Below are positions 35,222 through 45,051 of a stretch of 64,000 nucleotides of DNA, piece after piece (positions within the stretch are counted from its first letter, which is position 1; each line of letters opens with the position of its first letter). The translations under genes and the position numbers were made by a program. The DNA is taken from positions 3,708,200-3,772,199 of the forward strand of contig NZ_CP091740.1 of NCBI RefSeq assembly GCF_022014595.1, in the 5' to 3' direction. The notes below the pieces were generated by a model that was given only the letters and a program-made list of their open reading frames with translations, was not told the DNA's origin and did no database searches. This stretch comes from Solitalea lacus (lineage in GTDB: Bacteria > Bacteroidota > Bacteroidia > Sphingobacteriales > Sphingobacteriaceae).

Positions 35222-36406
35222 ATGTCTGAAGAATCCGAATCTATTTACTCGTTACAATTTGTGCTGGTCTGCCTGAGCTCATTTTTATTCTCGGCAAGCT
35301 TTAACATGCTAATCCCCGAGCTTCCTTCTTATTTAACATCACTGGGAGGAGCGGAATACAAGGGATTAATTATCGCCTTATTCACCCTCACTGCAGGTAT
35401 TTCAAGACCCTTTAGCGGCAAATTAACCGATACTGTTGGGCGAATACCTGTGATGGCAATTGGTTCATTGGTTTGTTTTTTTTGCGGATTTCTATACCCT
35501 ATTTTAACTACAATTGCAGGATTCTTGTTCTTAAGACTGATACATGGTTTTTCCACAGGATTTAAACCCACTGCTACCGCTGCTTACGTAGCCGATTTAA
35601 TTCCCCTCAACCGTTGGGGTGAAGCCATGGGTATACACGGGATATTTTTCAGTACAGGTATGGCTATTGGCCCGGCAATAGGCAGCTGGATAACATCGCA
35701 TTTTTCAATAAATATTCTCTTTTATTGTTCCTCCTTTTTTGCACTATTATCCATAGTAATTCTGATGAACATGAAAGAGACCCTCAGCGCTAAGGAGCGA
35801 TTTCAATTTGGTCACCTTAAATTAAATCGTAAAGACATCATTGATCCAAGAGCACTTCCCGCTGCCATTGTTACTTTTTTAACCTATATCAGCTATGGCT
35901 CCATTCTGACTGTTATATCTGACTGGAGCAAACATTTAGGTGTAACGAACAAGGGCCTGTTCTTTATGGTATTTACCCTTGCTTCATTAATTATTCGTTT
36001 TCTGGCAGGTAAAGCGTCCGACCGCTATGGCAGAGTCATAATTTTAAAAGTTTCCATTGTCTTGTTATCGCTTTCTTTACTTTTCATCGCCTTTGCAAAT
36101 TCTGCCTTTAGTCTGATGATGGCATCAGCCCTTTATGGTGTTTCAACGGGCATGTTATCGCCGGGTATTTCTGCCTGGACAGTTGACCTGAGTCACCCCA
36201 AAGAGCGAGGCAAAGCAATGGCAACCATGTACATTGCCCTTGAGGCAGGAATTGGCCTTGGAGCTTTACTGGCAGGATGGCTGTTTATAAATGATTTACA
36301 AATGATTCCACTCATTTTTTATTGTTGTGCAGCTTTTGCAATTACGGCTTTACTGTATCTGCAGTTCATTTATCCCAATCGAAAACTGCTAACAGAAAAC
36401 CTTTAA
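35222..36406 (+). CDS. Major facilitator superfamily transporter
   Basis: 394 residues with twelve predicted membrane helices and MFS signatures: GKLTDTVGRIPVM in the loop between helices 2 and 3, the RLIHGFSTGF segment, and the repeated loop RFLAGKASDRYGRV in the second half. The substrate is not predictable; multidrug- or sugar-type exporters share this layout. It lies between uppP and truB, with terminators or promoters on both sides, and probably forms a separate unit. No frameshift is seen. Confidence 0.9.
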   Translation: MSEESESIYSLQFVLVCLSSFLFSASFNMLIPELPSYLTSLGGAEYKGLIIALFTLTAGISRPFSGKLTDTVGRIPVMAIGSLVCFFCGFLYPILTTIAGFLFLRLIHGFSTGFKPTATAAYVADLIPLNRWGEAMGIHGIFFSTGMAIGPAIGSWITSHFSINILFYCSSFFALLSIVILMNMKETLSAKERFQFGHLKLNRKDIIDPRALPAAIVTFLTYISYGSILTVISDWSKHLGVTNKGLFFMVFTLASLIIRFLAGKASDRYGRVIILKVSIVLLSLSLLFIAFANSAFSLMMASALYGVSTGMLSPGISAWTVDLSHPKERGKAMATMYIALEAGIGLGALLAGWLFINDLQMIPLIFYCCAAFAITALLYLQFIYPNRKLLTENL

Positions 36407-36428
36407 ACCATTTTTTGAAATCAGTTAT

Positions 36429-36436
36429 TATCTTTG
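36429..36436 (+). promoter_or_regulatory. Putative Bacteroidota -7 element before truB
   Basis: TATCTTTG matches the TAnnTTTG consensus and lies 19 bases before the truB start. A matching -33 TTG at the usual distance is not clear. Confidence 0.45.
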
Positions 36437-36454
36437 CCGCTGGAGTAAAAGCTA

Positions 36455-37219
36455 ATGAGTAACGAAATCACCAATCAAAGTATACCTACTGAAAACATTG
36501 ATCAGCAACTGCAAGACAAAGTTGTCCCTGATTTTTCAAGATTTCAGGAAGGACAAGTGCTGCTTATTAATAAACCTTACAAGTGGACTTCCTTTGATGT
36601 GGTTGGCAAAATCAGAAATGCTTTTAAGCCTGTAAAACTCAAAGTTGGCCATGCAGGCACCCTTGATCCTCTAGCCAAAGGCCTGTTGATAATCTGTACA
36701 GGTAAATTCACAAAGAGAATTGACGAGTACCAGGCGCAGGAAAAAGAATATACCGGCACCATGATTTTAGGGGCCACAACACCTTCGTACGATATGGAAA
36801 CTGAAGTTGATGTTCAGTACGATTTCAGGCACATTACACAAGAACAGATTTTAGCAAACACCCAACATTTTATTGGAGAAATTGAACAGGTTGCTCCGGC
36901 ACATTCAGCTCTCAAAATTAATGGTGAACGTGCCTACGAGAAAGCACGTCGCGGTGAAGAAGTAATACTGAAATCACGTAAGATTACCATCACGGAGTTT
37001 GAAATCACCCGGATTGAATTGCCGGAAATTGATTTCAGGGTAGTTTGCTCAAAAGGAACATATATTCGCTCTTTGGCACACGACTTTGGCAAAAAACTCG
37101 ACAATGGAGCCTATTTGTCGGCATTACGTCGTACGCGCATAGGCAATTTCAGAATTGAAGATGCCAAAGAAGTAATGGAAACTGTGGAAGAGATCCGGGA
37201 ATTGAAAACAGGAATTTAA
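36455..37219 (+). CDS. truB: tRNA pseudouridine(55) synthase
   Basis: 254 residues. TruB converts U55 of tRNA to pseudouridine. The catalytic motif HAGTLDPLA (Asp 71) is complete, as is the following GLLIICTGK, and KGTYIRSLAHDFG closes the catalytic domain. There is no PUA domain, as usual in short Bacteroidota members. The N-terminal 30 residues are a variable extension. ribF follows after 74 bases, and the truB-ribF order is conserved in the phylum. Confidence 0.96.
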   Translation: MSNEITNQSIPTENIDQQLQDKVVPDFSRFQEGQVLLINKPYKWTSFDVVGKIRNAFKPVKLKVGHAGTLDPLAKGLLIICTGKFTKRIDEYQAQEKEYTGTMILGATTPSYDMETEVDVQYDFRHITQEQILANTQHFIGEIEQVAPAHSALKINGERAYEKARRGEEVILKSRKITITEFEITRIELPEIDFRVVCSKGTYIRSLAHDFGKKLDNGAYLSALRRTRIGNFRIEDAKEVMETVEEIRELKTGI

Positions 37220-37293
37220 TAAAAATCGGTCATGAAACTTGTCTGCATCCATTAGACTAGTAATATGATCTATTTTCAATAGCAAAATAAAGA

Positions 37294-38226
37294 ATGAATA
37301 TATACAGAAGTCTTGATGAATTTAAAGCGCTTGAACGTCCGGTTGTAACCTTGGGCACATTTGACGGGGTACATTTCGGCCATCGTAAAATCATTCAACG
37401 ACTTTTGGAAGTTGCTAAATCTATCAATGGAGAAACGGTAGTGCTGACCTTTTTTCCTCATCCCCGCATGATTCTTCATCCCGAGGCTAATCACCCTAAA
37501 ATGATCAATACTCTGGATGAAAAAATCGATTTGCTAAAAAAAGCCGGCGTACAGCATCTTATTATAATTCCTTTTACCAGAGATTTTTCTAACCTGAACT
37601 CCTCAGAGTTCATTGAAGATATTTTGGTAAAGAAAATAGGCACCAAAAAACTGGTCATTGGTTACGATCACCGATTTGGAAAAGACCGGGAAGGAAGTTT
37701 TGAACACTTGAAAATGTACGGCCCGCAATATGGCTTTGAAGTTGAAGAAATACCGGAACAGGATGTAAACGATGTTGCAGTGAGCTCAACTAAAATTCGT
37801 GAAGCTTTACTGAAAGGTAATGTAAAAGTGGCCGACCAGTTTCTGGGTTATAACTTCATCCTAAGCGGAAAGGTTGTTAAAGGCGATCAGATTGGTCGAA
37901 CGCTTGGATTTCCAACGGCTAATTTATTTGTAGAAGAAAGCTATAAGTTGATTCCTGCCGATGGCATTTATGCTGTAAATGTGCACATTGAAGATGATGT
38001 TTTTGGAGGCATGTTGTACATTGGCAATCGGCCAACGATAAACGGGATGACTCATAATATTGAAGTAAACATCTTCAACTTTGACCAAGATATTTACAAC
38101 CAAACTATTACCCTTGAGTTTATTGATTACTTAAGGGGAGATGAAAAGTTTGATGGTTTAAAAGAGCTTACCGCCCAACTGAAACAAGATGAGGTTAATG
38201 CCCGAAAAATACTCTACGGCAACTAA
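37294..38226 (+). CDS. ribF: Bifunctional riboflavin kinase / FAD synthetase
   Basis: 310 residues. The N-terminal FAD synthetase half (about 1-155) has the nucleotidyltransferase motif GTFDGVHFGH and the VSSTKIRE segment. The C-terminal flavokinase half (about 180-308) has GRTLGFPTANL with the PTAN motif and the GMLYIGNRPTI strand. It makes FMN and FAD from riboflavin. It probably shares transcription with truB. It converges with a small lipoprotein gene only 15 bases away, and no terminator fits between them. Confidence 0.96.
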   Translation: MNIYRSLDEFKALERPVVTLGTFDGVHFGHRKIIQRLLEVAKSINGETVVLTFFPHPRMILHPEANHPKMINTLDEKIDLLKKAGVQHLIIIPFTRDFSNLNSSEFIEDILVKKIGTKKLVIGYDHRFGKDREGSFEHLKMYGPQYGFEVEEIPEQDVNDVAVSSTKIREALLKGNVKVADQFLGYNFILSGKVVKGDQIGRTLGFPTANLFVEESYKLIPADGIYAVNVHIEDDVFGGMLYIGNRPTINGMTHNIEVNIFNFDQDIYNQTITLEFIDYLRGDEKFDGLKELTAQLKQDEVNARKILYGN

Positions 38227-38241
38227 CCTCACCCTTAAATT

Positions 38242-38724
38242 TTAACGTCTGTTTTCAGCTAACTTTTTTGTGCTAACATAATAAGTTTGGGTTTGCTTAA
38301 CGATTAAACCTTTTTCGCCTGAAACAACTTTTTTATACTCCAAAAAATTTCCCTGACCATCCAGAAAGCCAACCAAACATGAATAAGGCTCTCTCCCCTT
38401 TTTAAGTGCAGGCTGCATTTCCATGCCTAAATTAGGAAACACCACCGTATCCCTTATTTCAAGTGCACGATCAACAATTTCCATTCTGTACCAAAATGTT
38501 TTGGGCGTTTCATACAACTTTACAGAAAAGTGCCAATTGTTAAGATCATTGCTGTGAGTTGAGGAAGCATATTTCTGATCATACGTTGCAACTGGCTTTG
38601 GCGAGACAACTTTTCTAACATCAGAAACTACAACTTCCTTTTTTTCATTTTTGGTTTGCGTAGGCTGATTACAAGCCGATAATAAAACAACCGCACTAAT
38701 TGCCCCTAGTAGATGATTCTTCAT
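38242..38724 (-). CDS. Small lipoprotein of unknown function
   Basis: 160 residues from the ATG at 38724 (a TTG nine bases earlier is also possible). The signal ends in LLSAC with the lipidated Cys near residue 19, followed by a Lys/Glu-rich linker and a beta-rich domain (WHFSVKLYETPKTFWYRMEI). No family recognised. The domain has about 115 residues and ends in a basic tail. It converges with ribF; the GH92 gene lies upstream on the same strand beyond a terminator. Confidence 0.75.
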   Translation of the reverse strand: MKNHLLGAISAVVLLSACNQPTQTKNEKKEVVVSDVRKVVSPKPVATYDQKYASSTHSNDLNNWHFSVKLYETPKTFWYRMEIVDRALEIRDTVVFPNLGMEMQPALKKGREPYSCLVGFLDGQGNFLEYKKVVSGEKGLIVKQTQTYYVSTKKLAENRR

Positions 38725-38786
38725 TTTTGCCAACTAATTTTGAGCGCAAATATACTTGATCAATTTTCTTTTATAAATCTCCAGAA

Positions 38787-38820
38787 AACAAAAAAGCACC
38801 ACTAAAGGTGCTTTTTTGTT
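38787..38820 (-). terminator. Terminator after the GH92 gene
   Basis: AACAAAAAAGCACC and GGTGCTTTTTTGTT form a 14-bp stem with a short loop. It lies 14 bases past the GH92 stop and can act on both strands. Confidence 0.88.
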
Positions 38821-38833
38821 GTTCATTACAGCT

Positions 38834-41083
38834 TTATTTAGCCACACTCATTGACGGAGGAGCAGCTGTTGCCATACTGCCAAATTTTGTATTGGGTTGT
38901 TTACCCATTGTAAACACTAACGATCCGCCCTTAATAATATCATTGTGCGTAATATAAGTTTTGGCGTAAGGCTTACCATTGAGCGTAACAGACTGAATGT
39001 AAATATTCTCTTTTGAATTATTCTCAGCCTTTATAACAAAGGATTTGCCTCCCTGAAGATTTATTTTGGCCTCATTCAATATCGGACTACCAAACACATA
39101 ATATCCGCTGGCAGGATTTACCGGATAGATCCCCATAGCGCTCATAACATACCATGCACTCATCTGACCACAGTCTTCATTACCTGAAAGCCCATCTGGT
39201 TTATTACTGTACATGGTTGTCAAAATTTCACGAACACGTTTTTGAGCCTTCCAGGGTTCACCTGCATAATTATATAGATAAGCAATATGATGGCTTGGCT
39301 CATTTCCGTGCGCATATTGGCCAATAAAGCCTGAAACATCCGGCGATTTGTTTTTGCCGGTCATTTCTGAGCTAACACTAAAGAGAGAGTCCAGTTTGTT
39401 AACAAATGCTTTTTTACCCCCAAACAAGTTTATCAAACCTTGAGGATCATGCGGTACAAACCAGCTATGCTGCCAGGCATTTCCTTCTGTATACTGAGCT
39501 TTAGAGCCATGTTCTGAATAATAAGGATCGAAGTTAGGAATCCACTGCCCATCAGAATTTTTGGCGCGCATAAAACCGGTTGATTTATCGAATAAGTTGG
39601 CGTAATAACTGGCACGCTCCATAAACAATTTGTAATCAGCTTCTTTACCGAGCTTTTTTGCTACCTGGGCAATACACCAATCGTCATAAGAATATTCAAG
39701 TGTTATGGTCACACTCTCATCCTTTTTATCCTGTGGTAAATACTTATACTGACGGTAAGCATCTGTTCCGCGAACATTTTGCATTGCACTCTTCTTCATG
39801 GCTTCAAATGCCTTTTCCTGGTCAAAACCTTTAAAGCCTTTTAAAATAGCATCGGCAATAACCGGAATTGCATGATTGCCAGTCATACAATTTGTTTCGC
39901 TTCCAACCAGCGGCCAAATTGGCAATAAACTATACTCATCATAAAAAGCCAAAAATGAGTTAATGAAATCCGGAACGCGCTCAGGCTGAGTAATGGTATA
40001 AAGCGGATTAGCAGCTCTAAAAGTATCCCACAACGAGAATACAGTATAATTGTTAAAACCTTTTGCCTGATTTACCTTACCATTAGGGCCTTTATAATTT
40101 CCGTTCAAATCACTGAAAATGTTAGGCGCTACAAAAGCATGATACATGGCTGTGTAAAATATGATTTTATCATTTTCAGAACCCTTTGCATCAATCTTAT
40201 TCAGCTCATGCTCCCATTTTTGCTCGGCATTTTTACGTGTTTGATCAAAATCCCATCCTTTTTCGGCATCTAACGCTTTTAATGCACCTTCAATGTTAGC
40301 TGAAGAAATGGCCACTTTCATCAATACTTCTTCACCAGCATTAGTGCTGAAAATCAAAGAAGCTTTAACGTCTTTACCTTTTTCGGTTTTATACCCTGAA
40401 GATTGGCCATCTTTTACCATTGAAAAGCCTTCTACCTTTTTATTTAAACGGGCCGCAAAAAACACCCATTGCTCCTCAGACCACCCTTTTGATTTGCGGT
40501 AGCCAACAACCGTTGAATCATTTTCTATTTTGATAAATGTTTCAACCGGTGCATCCCAGTTAATTGCAAAACCTAAATCGAAACGAATCGATGCAATCTG
40601 GGCTTTAGGAAACGTATATCGATGCCAGCCTACATTTTGACTTGCAGATAATTCCACTTTTATTTTTGAGTCGAGCAGGTCAACTGAATAATACCCGGGA
40701 CTAGCTTTTTCATGCTGATGAGAGAATCTTTCTTTAATTTTAGCTGATTCAACCAGTTTTACGGTTGGCATCACAGAGATATCTGCTAAATCCCCTATAC
40801 CCGTTCCACTTAAATGAGTATGACTAAAACCTGCTATTACAGAATCAGAATAGTGATAACCCGAACACCAATCCCATCCTTGTGTACCATTATCGGGGCT
40901 TAGTTGCACCATTCCAAACGGCACCGTTGCCCCCGGGTAAGTATGTCCGTGCCCTCCAGTGCCGATAAACGGATTTACATAATCTATTTTTTTGCTTTTT
41001 TGTTGCGCCATGACCTGTGTGCTCATAAAAGCAACACCAGCGGCAACTATGCATTTTAAGGTAAAGGAAAAAGTAAGTTTCAC
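38834..41083 (-). CDS. GH92-family alpha-mannosidase, exported
   Basis: 749 residues from a GTG start at 41083, which gives a clean signal peptide (KLTFSFTLKCIVAAGV..., cleavage near QVMAQQ); the frame extends to a TTG at 41116. GH92 enzymes are calcium-dependent exo-alpha-mannosidases, mostly alpha-1,2, used by Bacteroidota on N-glycans or mannans. Signatures: VNPFIGTGGHGHTYPGA, GMVQLSPDNG, the GFSHTHLSGTG loop, a C-terminal QMSAWYVMSAMGIYPV and HGNEPSHHIAYLY, which holds catalytic acidic residues. No susCD pair adjoins it. Confidence 0.95.
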   Translation of the reverse strand: MKLTFSFTLKCIVAAGVAFMSTQVMAQQKSKKIDYVNPFIGTGGHGHTYPGATVPFGMVQLSPDNGTQGWDWCSGYHYSDSVIAGFSHTHLSGTGIGDLADISVMPTVKLVESAKIKERFSHQHEKASPGYYSVDLLDSKIKVELSASQNVGWHRYTFPKAQIASIRFDLGFAINWDAPVETFIKIENDSTVVGYRKSKGWSEEQWVFFAARLNKKVEGFSMVKDGQSSGYKTEKGKDVKASLIFSTNAGEEVLMKVAISSANIEGALKALDAEKGWDFDQTRKNAEQKWEHELNKIDAKGSENDKIIFYTAMYHAFVAPNIFSDLNGNYKGPNGKVNQAKGFNNYTVFSLWDTFRAANPLYTITQPERVPDFINSFLAFYDEYSLLPIWPLVGSETNCMTGNHAIPVIADAILKGFKGFDQEKAFEAMKKSAMQNVRGTDAYRQYKYLPQDKKDESVTITLEYSYDDWCIAQVAKKLGKEADYKLFMERASYYANLFDKSTGFMRAKNSDGQWIPNFDPYYSEHGSKAQYTEGNAWQHSWFVPHDPQGLINLFGGKKAFVNKLDSLFSVSSEMTGKNKSPDVSGFIGQYAHGNEPSHHIAYLYNYAGEPWKAQKRVREILTTMYSNKPDGLSGNEDCGQMSAWYVMSAMGIYPVNPASGYYVFGSPILNEAKINLQGGKSFVIKAENNSKENIYIQSVTLNGKPYAKTYITHNDIIKGGSLVFTMGKQPNTKFGSMATAAPPSMSVAK

Positions 41084-41180
41084 AGCAATTGTTTTTATTA
41101 TAGTTTGATCGCCCAATTTACAAACTAAATTGTTTTAGCAAAGCTAATAAAGCGATTTTTACAAATTCGCAAAAACTGAT

Positions 41181-44018
41181 TTATAAGACTTTCCGATGGT
41201 TTAACCGTTCATTCAGGAACTTGCCCGTATATGAATTTTCACACTTGATCAAATCTTCCGGCAAACCGGCAAACACTAAACTACCGCCCTTTTCGCCTCC
41301 TTCAGGACCAATATCGATTACCCAATCAGCACATTTAATTACATCCAAATTATGTTCAATAACAATGATGGTGTTTCCCTGATTGATCAGCGCATCGAAA
41401 GATTTCATCAGTTTGTTAATATCATCAAAGTGCAAACCGGTAGTTGGCTCATCAAAGATAAACAGGGTATGATGCGGGTTGTGCCCCTTCACCAAAAATG
41501 AAGCAAGTTTGATACGCTGGGCCTCTCCTCCTGAAAGTGTATTAGACGATTGCCCTAATTTCACGTAGCCTAAACCAACATCCTGCAAGGGTTGGATTTT
41601 GTTTATAATCTTTTTCTCTTCAGCAAAAAACTCCAGTGCTTCGTCAATACTTAAATCAAGCACTTCTGAAATATCTTTCTCTTTGTATTTTACATCGAGC
41701 ACATGCTGCTTAAAGCGTTTTCCACCGCAGGTTTCACAAGGCAAATAGATATCAGCCATGAACTGCATTTCAATTTTCACCTCGCCTTCACCCTGACAAG
41801 TATCACAACGCCCACCTTCAACATTAAATGAAAACGCCGATGGCTTTAAACCAGATGCTTTTGCAGCTGGCTGAGATGAAAACAAATTCCTGATTTCGTC
41901 ATATGCTTTTACATAAGTTACCGGGTTTGAACGCGACGAGCGGCCAATAGGATTCTGGTCAATCATTTCAATTTGAGCAACTTTTGAGATGTCACCCGAA
42001 ATGTTATTGAATGCTCCGCTTTGCTCTCCCGTAAAATTGCCAATACCTTTTTGCAAAGCAGGATATAAAATACGTTTCACCAAACTGGTTTTTCCTGAAC
42101 CGCTCACTCCTGTAACACAGGTTAAGGTGTGCAGAGGAAACTTTACATCGATGTTCTTAAGGTTATTTTCCCGGGCTCCTTCTATTTCAATATAATCAGC
42201 CCATTTTCGGCGCTGCTCGGGAATAGCAATTTCCTTTTTTCCCGACAAATACTTTCCGGTCAGGCTCTGCTCATCGTTAATAATCTGATTAAAATCGCCC
42301 TCAAAAACCAATTCTCCTCCGTTTATACCTGCACGAGGACCTATGTCTATCAAATGATCAGCAGCATGCATAATTTCTTCCTCATGCTCTACCACTAGTA
42401 CAGAGTTTCCGGCATTACGCAGTGATTTTAACACGCCGATTAAACGGTGCGTATCGCGCGGGTGCAAACCGATACTTGGCTCATCCAATACATAAACAGA
42501 CCCTACCAGGCTGCTGCCTAACGAAGTCGCCAAATTAATCCGCTGTGACTCCCCACCAGAAAGAGTATTCGACAAACGGTTTAAGGTTAAATACCCTAAT
42601 CCAACATCATTCAAAAAGCGAAGCCGGTTCTGAATTTCGATCAACAAACGCTTGGCAACCTGGGCATCATATTCGTTTAATTGAATATCATTAAAAAAGG
42701 CAGAAGCCTTTTCTAATGGCATAAGCACAATATCGGTGATGGATTTACCGGCAACTTTAACATAGCTGGCATCTTTACGCAAACGGCTTCCCTTACAATC
42801 AGGACAAACCGTTTTACCTCTGTAACGAGAAAGTATTACACGGTACTGAATCTTATACGTTTGCGATTCAAGGTCTTTAAAGAAATCGTTTAAGCCCCCA
42901 AAATAACGATTACCTGTCCATAGCAGCTCTTTTTGCTCTTCAGTTAGATCGATATAAGAACGATGAATTGGAAAATCGAACTTGCCGGCTGCTCTGATAA
43001 GAGCTTCATTCCACTCCTTCATCTTTTCGCCTCTCCAAGGGGCAATGACACCGTCGTAAATTGATTTTGATTTATCCGGAATTACCAAATCCGGGTCAAT
43101 TCCGATAACGCTTCCGTAGCCTTCACAAGTTTTACAGGCTCCGTAAGGATTATTAAAACTAAAAAATTGGGAAGTCGGTTCATCAAAAGTTAAACCATCC
43201 AGTTCAAAACGATCACAAAAATGACGTTCAGTTTGCGCATCGGTTTCTTCATTTCTGAATTGCAGGTAGGCATCACCTTTACCTTCAAAAAATGCGGTTT
43301 GAACCGAATCTGAAATTCTGTTCAGCGTATCTTCCTGGCGATCAACAACAATACGATCGACTAATATTCGCAGTTCACCTTCCTTTAAAGGATGAATGGC
43401 ATCAATCTTTTTATCATCAAGAATATCTTCAATTTTAGAAACATTGCCATGATAAGCAACGCGTCTAAAGCCTTTTTGCAAAAGCACCGCAAGTTCTTCT
43501 TTTAAAGAACGATTATTATGAGGGTGCAAAGGGCAAAAGATGTTTACAGCAGTATCATCGGTTAGAGAAAGGATAAAATCAGTAACAGACGTTACGCTGT
43601 CTTTTTTTACCTCTAGTCCTGAAATTGGCGAATAGGTTCTGCCAATTCGCGCAAAGAGCAGTTTTAAGTAATCGTAGATTTCTGTGGATGTTCCAACCGT
43701 TGAGCGAGGATTGGTAGCATTTACCTTTTGCTCAATGGCAATGGCCGGAGCAATACCCTTAATGTAGTCAACATCGGGTTTATTCATGCGCCCCATAAAC
43801 TGCCGTGCATAGGCCGATAAACTTTCAACGTAACGACGTTGACCTTCGGCATACAAAGTATCAAATGCCAAGCTTGATTTACCCGAACCCGACAACCCCG
43901 TAATAACTACCAGTTTGTTTTTAGGTATGGCCACGTCCACATTTTTCAGGTTATGTACTCTGGCCCCTTTTATAACAATGTGCGTTTTCGCACTTACTTC
44001 GTCAATATTTATACTCAT
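41181..44018 (-). CDS. uvrA: Excinuclease ABC subunit A
   Basis: 945 residues from the ATG at 44018; a TTG at 44051 would add 11 residues. It is the damage-recognition ATPase of nucleotide excision repair. Two ABC-type ATPase halves are visible, with Walker A motifs GLSGSGKSS and GVSGSGKTS and signatures LSGGESQRINL and LSGGEAQRIKL. Zinc-binding cysteine pairs occur in CPDCKGSRL and in CDTCQGEG with the later CETCGG. The length is standard. It is monocistronic, and the divergent ECF sigma gene begins 256 bases away. Confidence 0.97.
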   Translation of the reverse strand: MSINIDEVSAKTHIVIKGARVHNLKNVDVAIPKNKLVVITGLSGSGKSSLAFDTLYAEGQRRYVESLSAYARQFMGRMNKPDVDYIKGIAPAIAIEQKVNATNPRSTVGTSTEIYDYLKLLFARIGRTYSPISGLEVKKDSVTSVTDFILSLTDDTAVNIFCPLHPHNNRSLKEELAVLLQKGFRRVAYHGNVSKIEDILDDKKIDAIHPLKEGELRILVDRIVVDRQEDTLNRISDSVQTAFFEGKGDAYLQFRNEETDAQTERHFCDRFELDGLTFDEPTSQFFSFNNPYGACKTCEGYGSVIGIDPDLVIPDKSKSIYDGVIAPWRGEKMKEWNEALIRAAGKFDFPIHRSYIDLTEEQKELLWTGNRYFGGLNDFFKDLESQTYKIQYRVILSRYRGKTVCPDCKGSRLRKDASYVKVAGKSITDIVLMPLEKASAFFNDIQLNEYDAQVAKRLLIEIQNRLRFLNDVGLGYLTLNRLSNTLSGGESQRINLATSLGSSLVGSVYVLDEPSIGLHPRDTHRLIGVLKSLRNAGNSVLVVEHEEEIMHAADHLIDIGPRAGINGGELVFEGDFNQIINDEQSLTGKYLSGKKEIAIPEQRRKWADYIEIEGARENNLKNIDVKFPLHTLTCVTGVSGSGKTSLVKRILYPALQKGIGNFTGEQSGAFNNISGDISKVAQIEMIDQNPIGRSSRSNPVTYVKAYDEIRNLFSSQPAAKASGLKPSAFSFNVEGGRCDTCQGEGEVKIEMQFMADIYLPCETCGGKRFKQHVLDVKYKEKDISEVLDLSIDEALEFFAEEKKIINKIQPLQDVGLGYVKLGQSSNTLSGGEAQRIKLASFLVKGHNPHHTLFIFDEPTTGLHFDDINKLMKSFDALINQGNTIIVIEHNLDVIKCADWVIDIGPEGGEKGGSLVFAGLPEDLIKCENSYTGKFLNERLNHRKVL

Positions 44019-44273
44019 TAAAACCGCTTGATAGGTATGTTGAATGAACAAATTCCTGGTGAGAAAAGTTTAGCAAAACTGCACAATTTCAACACTTAAT
44101 AAAAGTAATTTTGATCTGAAAAATAGTTCTTGTAACAAAAATATATTTTTGATTCTTTGAAAATAGTTGTTTATTTGTGAAGTAACCCAAATATAACAGG
44201 AGGAAATTATAGGCTAAAAATCTACACGACTTAAACATTTTTATTAATTAAGAGTTAAATTAGATAAAGGCCC

Positions 44274-44855
44274 ATGAACCGCCATCAAGAAAGCGACCAA
44301 TCCCTTATACACTCGTACCTTCGAGGAGACGAGAATGCGCTCGAAATTCTTATCAATCGTCATAAAACTAAAATTTATACCACTATCTATTTATTGGTTA
44401 AAGACAGTTATTTAGCCGAAGATATTTTCCAGGATGCATTTATTAAAATAATTAACACCCTAAGGGCTGGCAAATACAATGAAGAAGGTAAGTTTTTACC
44501 TTGGGCATTACGAATTGCTCACAATTTGGTTATTGATCATTTCCGCAAAGAGAAACGCACCCCTGTTGTAACTACCATTGATGGCCAGGACATTTTCAAT
44601 ATTTTACATTTTGTTGATGAGAATGCCGAGGACAGGATAGTGCGCGAGCAAACCGTTGCCGATTTACGTAAATTAATTATGATGCTTCCTGAAGAACAAC
44701 GCGAAGTGTTGATTATGCGCCATTATGCCGATTTGAGCTTCAAAGAAATAGCCGATATTACAGAAGTAAGCATAAATACTGCACTGGGCCGCATGCGCTA
44801 TGCGCTTAACAACTTGCGAAAAATGATGAATATTAAAGAAGAAAGCCTTAAGTAA
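44274..44855 (+). CDS. ECF-type RNA polymerase sigma factor
   Basis: 193 residues with region 2 (about 20-90; DSYLAEDIFQDAFIKI and FLPWALRIAHNLVIDHFR) and region 4 (about 125-185; PEEQREVLIMRHYADLSFKEIA and the helix-turn-helix SINTALGRMRYALNNL). Unlike the sigma factor at 10196 it has no FecR or SusC gene nearby and no adjacent anti-sigma gene. Such solitary ECF factors are conserved in Bacteroidota, but the regulon cannot be inferred. A perfect terminator follows. Confidence 0.92.
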   Translation: MNRHQESDQSLIHSYLRGDENALEILINRHKTKIYTTIYLLVKDSYLAEDIFQDAFIKIINTLRAGKYNEEGKFLPWALRIAHNLVIDHFRKEKRTPVVTTIDGQDIFNILHFVDENAEDRIVREQTVADLRKLIMMLPEEQREVLIMRHYADLSFKEIADITEVSINTALGRMRYALNNLRKMMNIKEESLK

Positions 44856-44885
44856 AATTTGACCCTTTATTTATTGCTGATAATC

Positions 44886-44916
44886 AAACGTCCGAAATAG
44901 AAATTCGGACGTTTTT
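44886..44916 (+). terminator. Terminator after the ECF sigma gene
   Basis: AAACGTCCGAA and TTCGGACGTTT form an 11-bp perfect stem, followed by TT. Confidence 0.88.
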
Positions 44917-45051
44917 ATTTGAATGAGTTAAACAAGTTTCATATCAATCGACTAATATTACATAATATTAACTTTTGGTTGAATTTACATTTGTTCTACA
45001 TGAATTGAATAGATATTTTTGAGTTCAATTCGACTTAGACAACAACCAAAC

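Noticed and set aside
41084-41116. TTG start for the GH92 gene
   Set aside because: The GTG at 41083 gives a standard signal peptide; the upstream 11 residues would disturb it.
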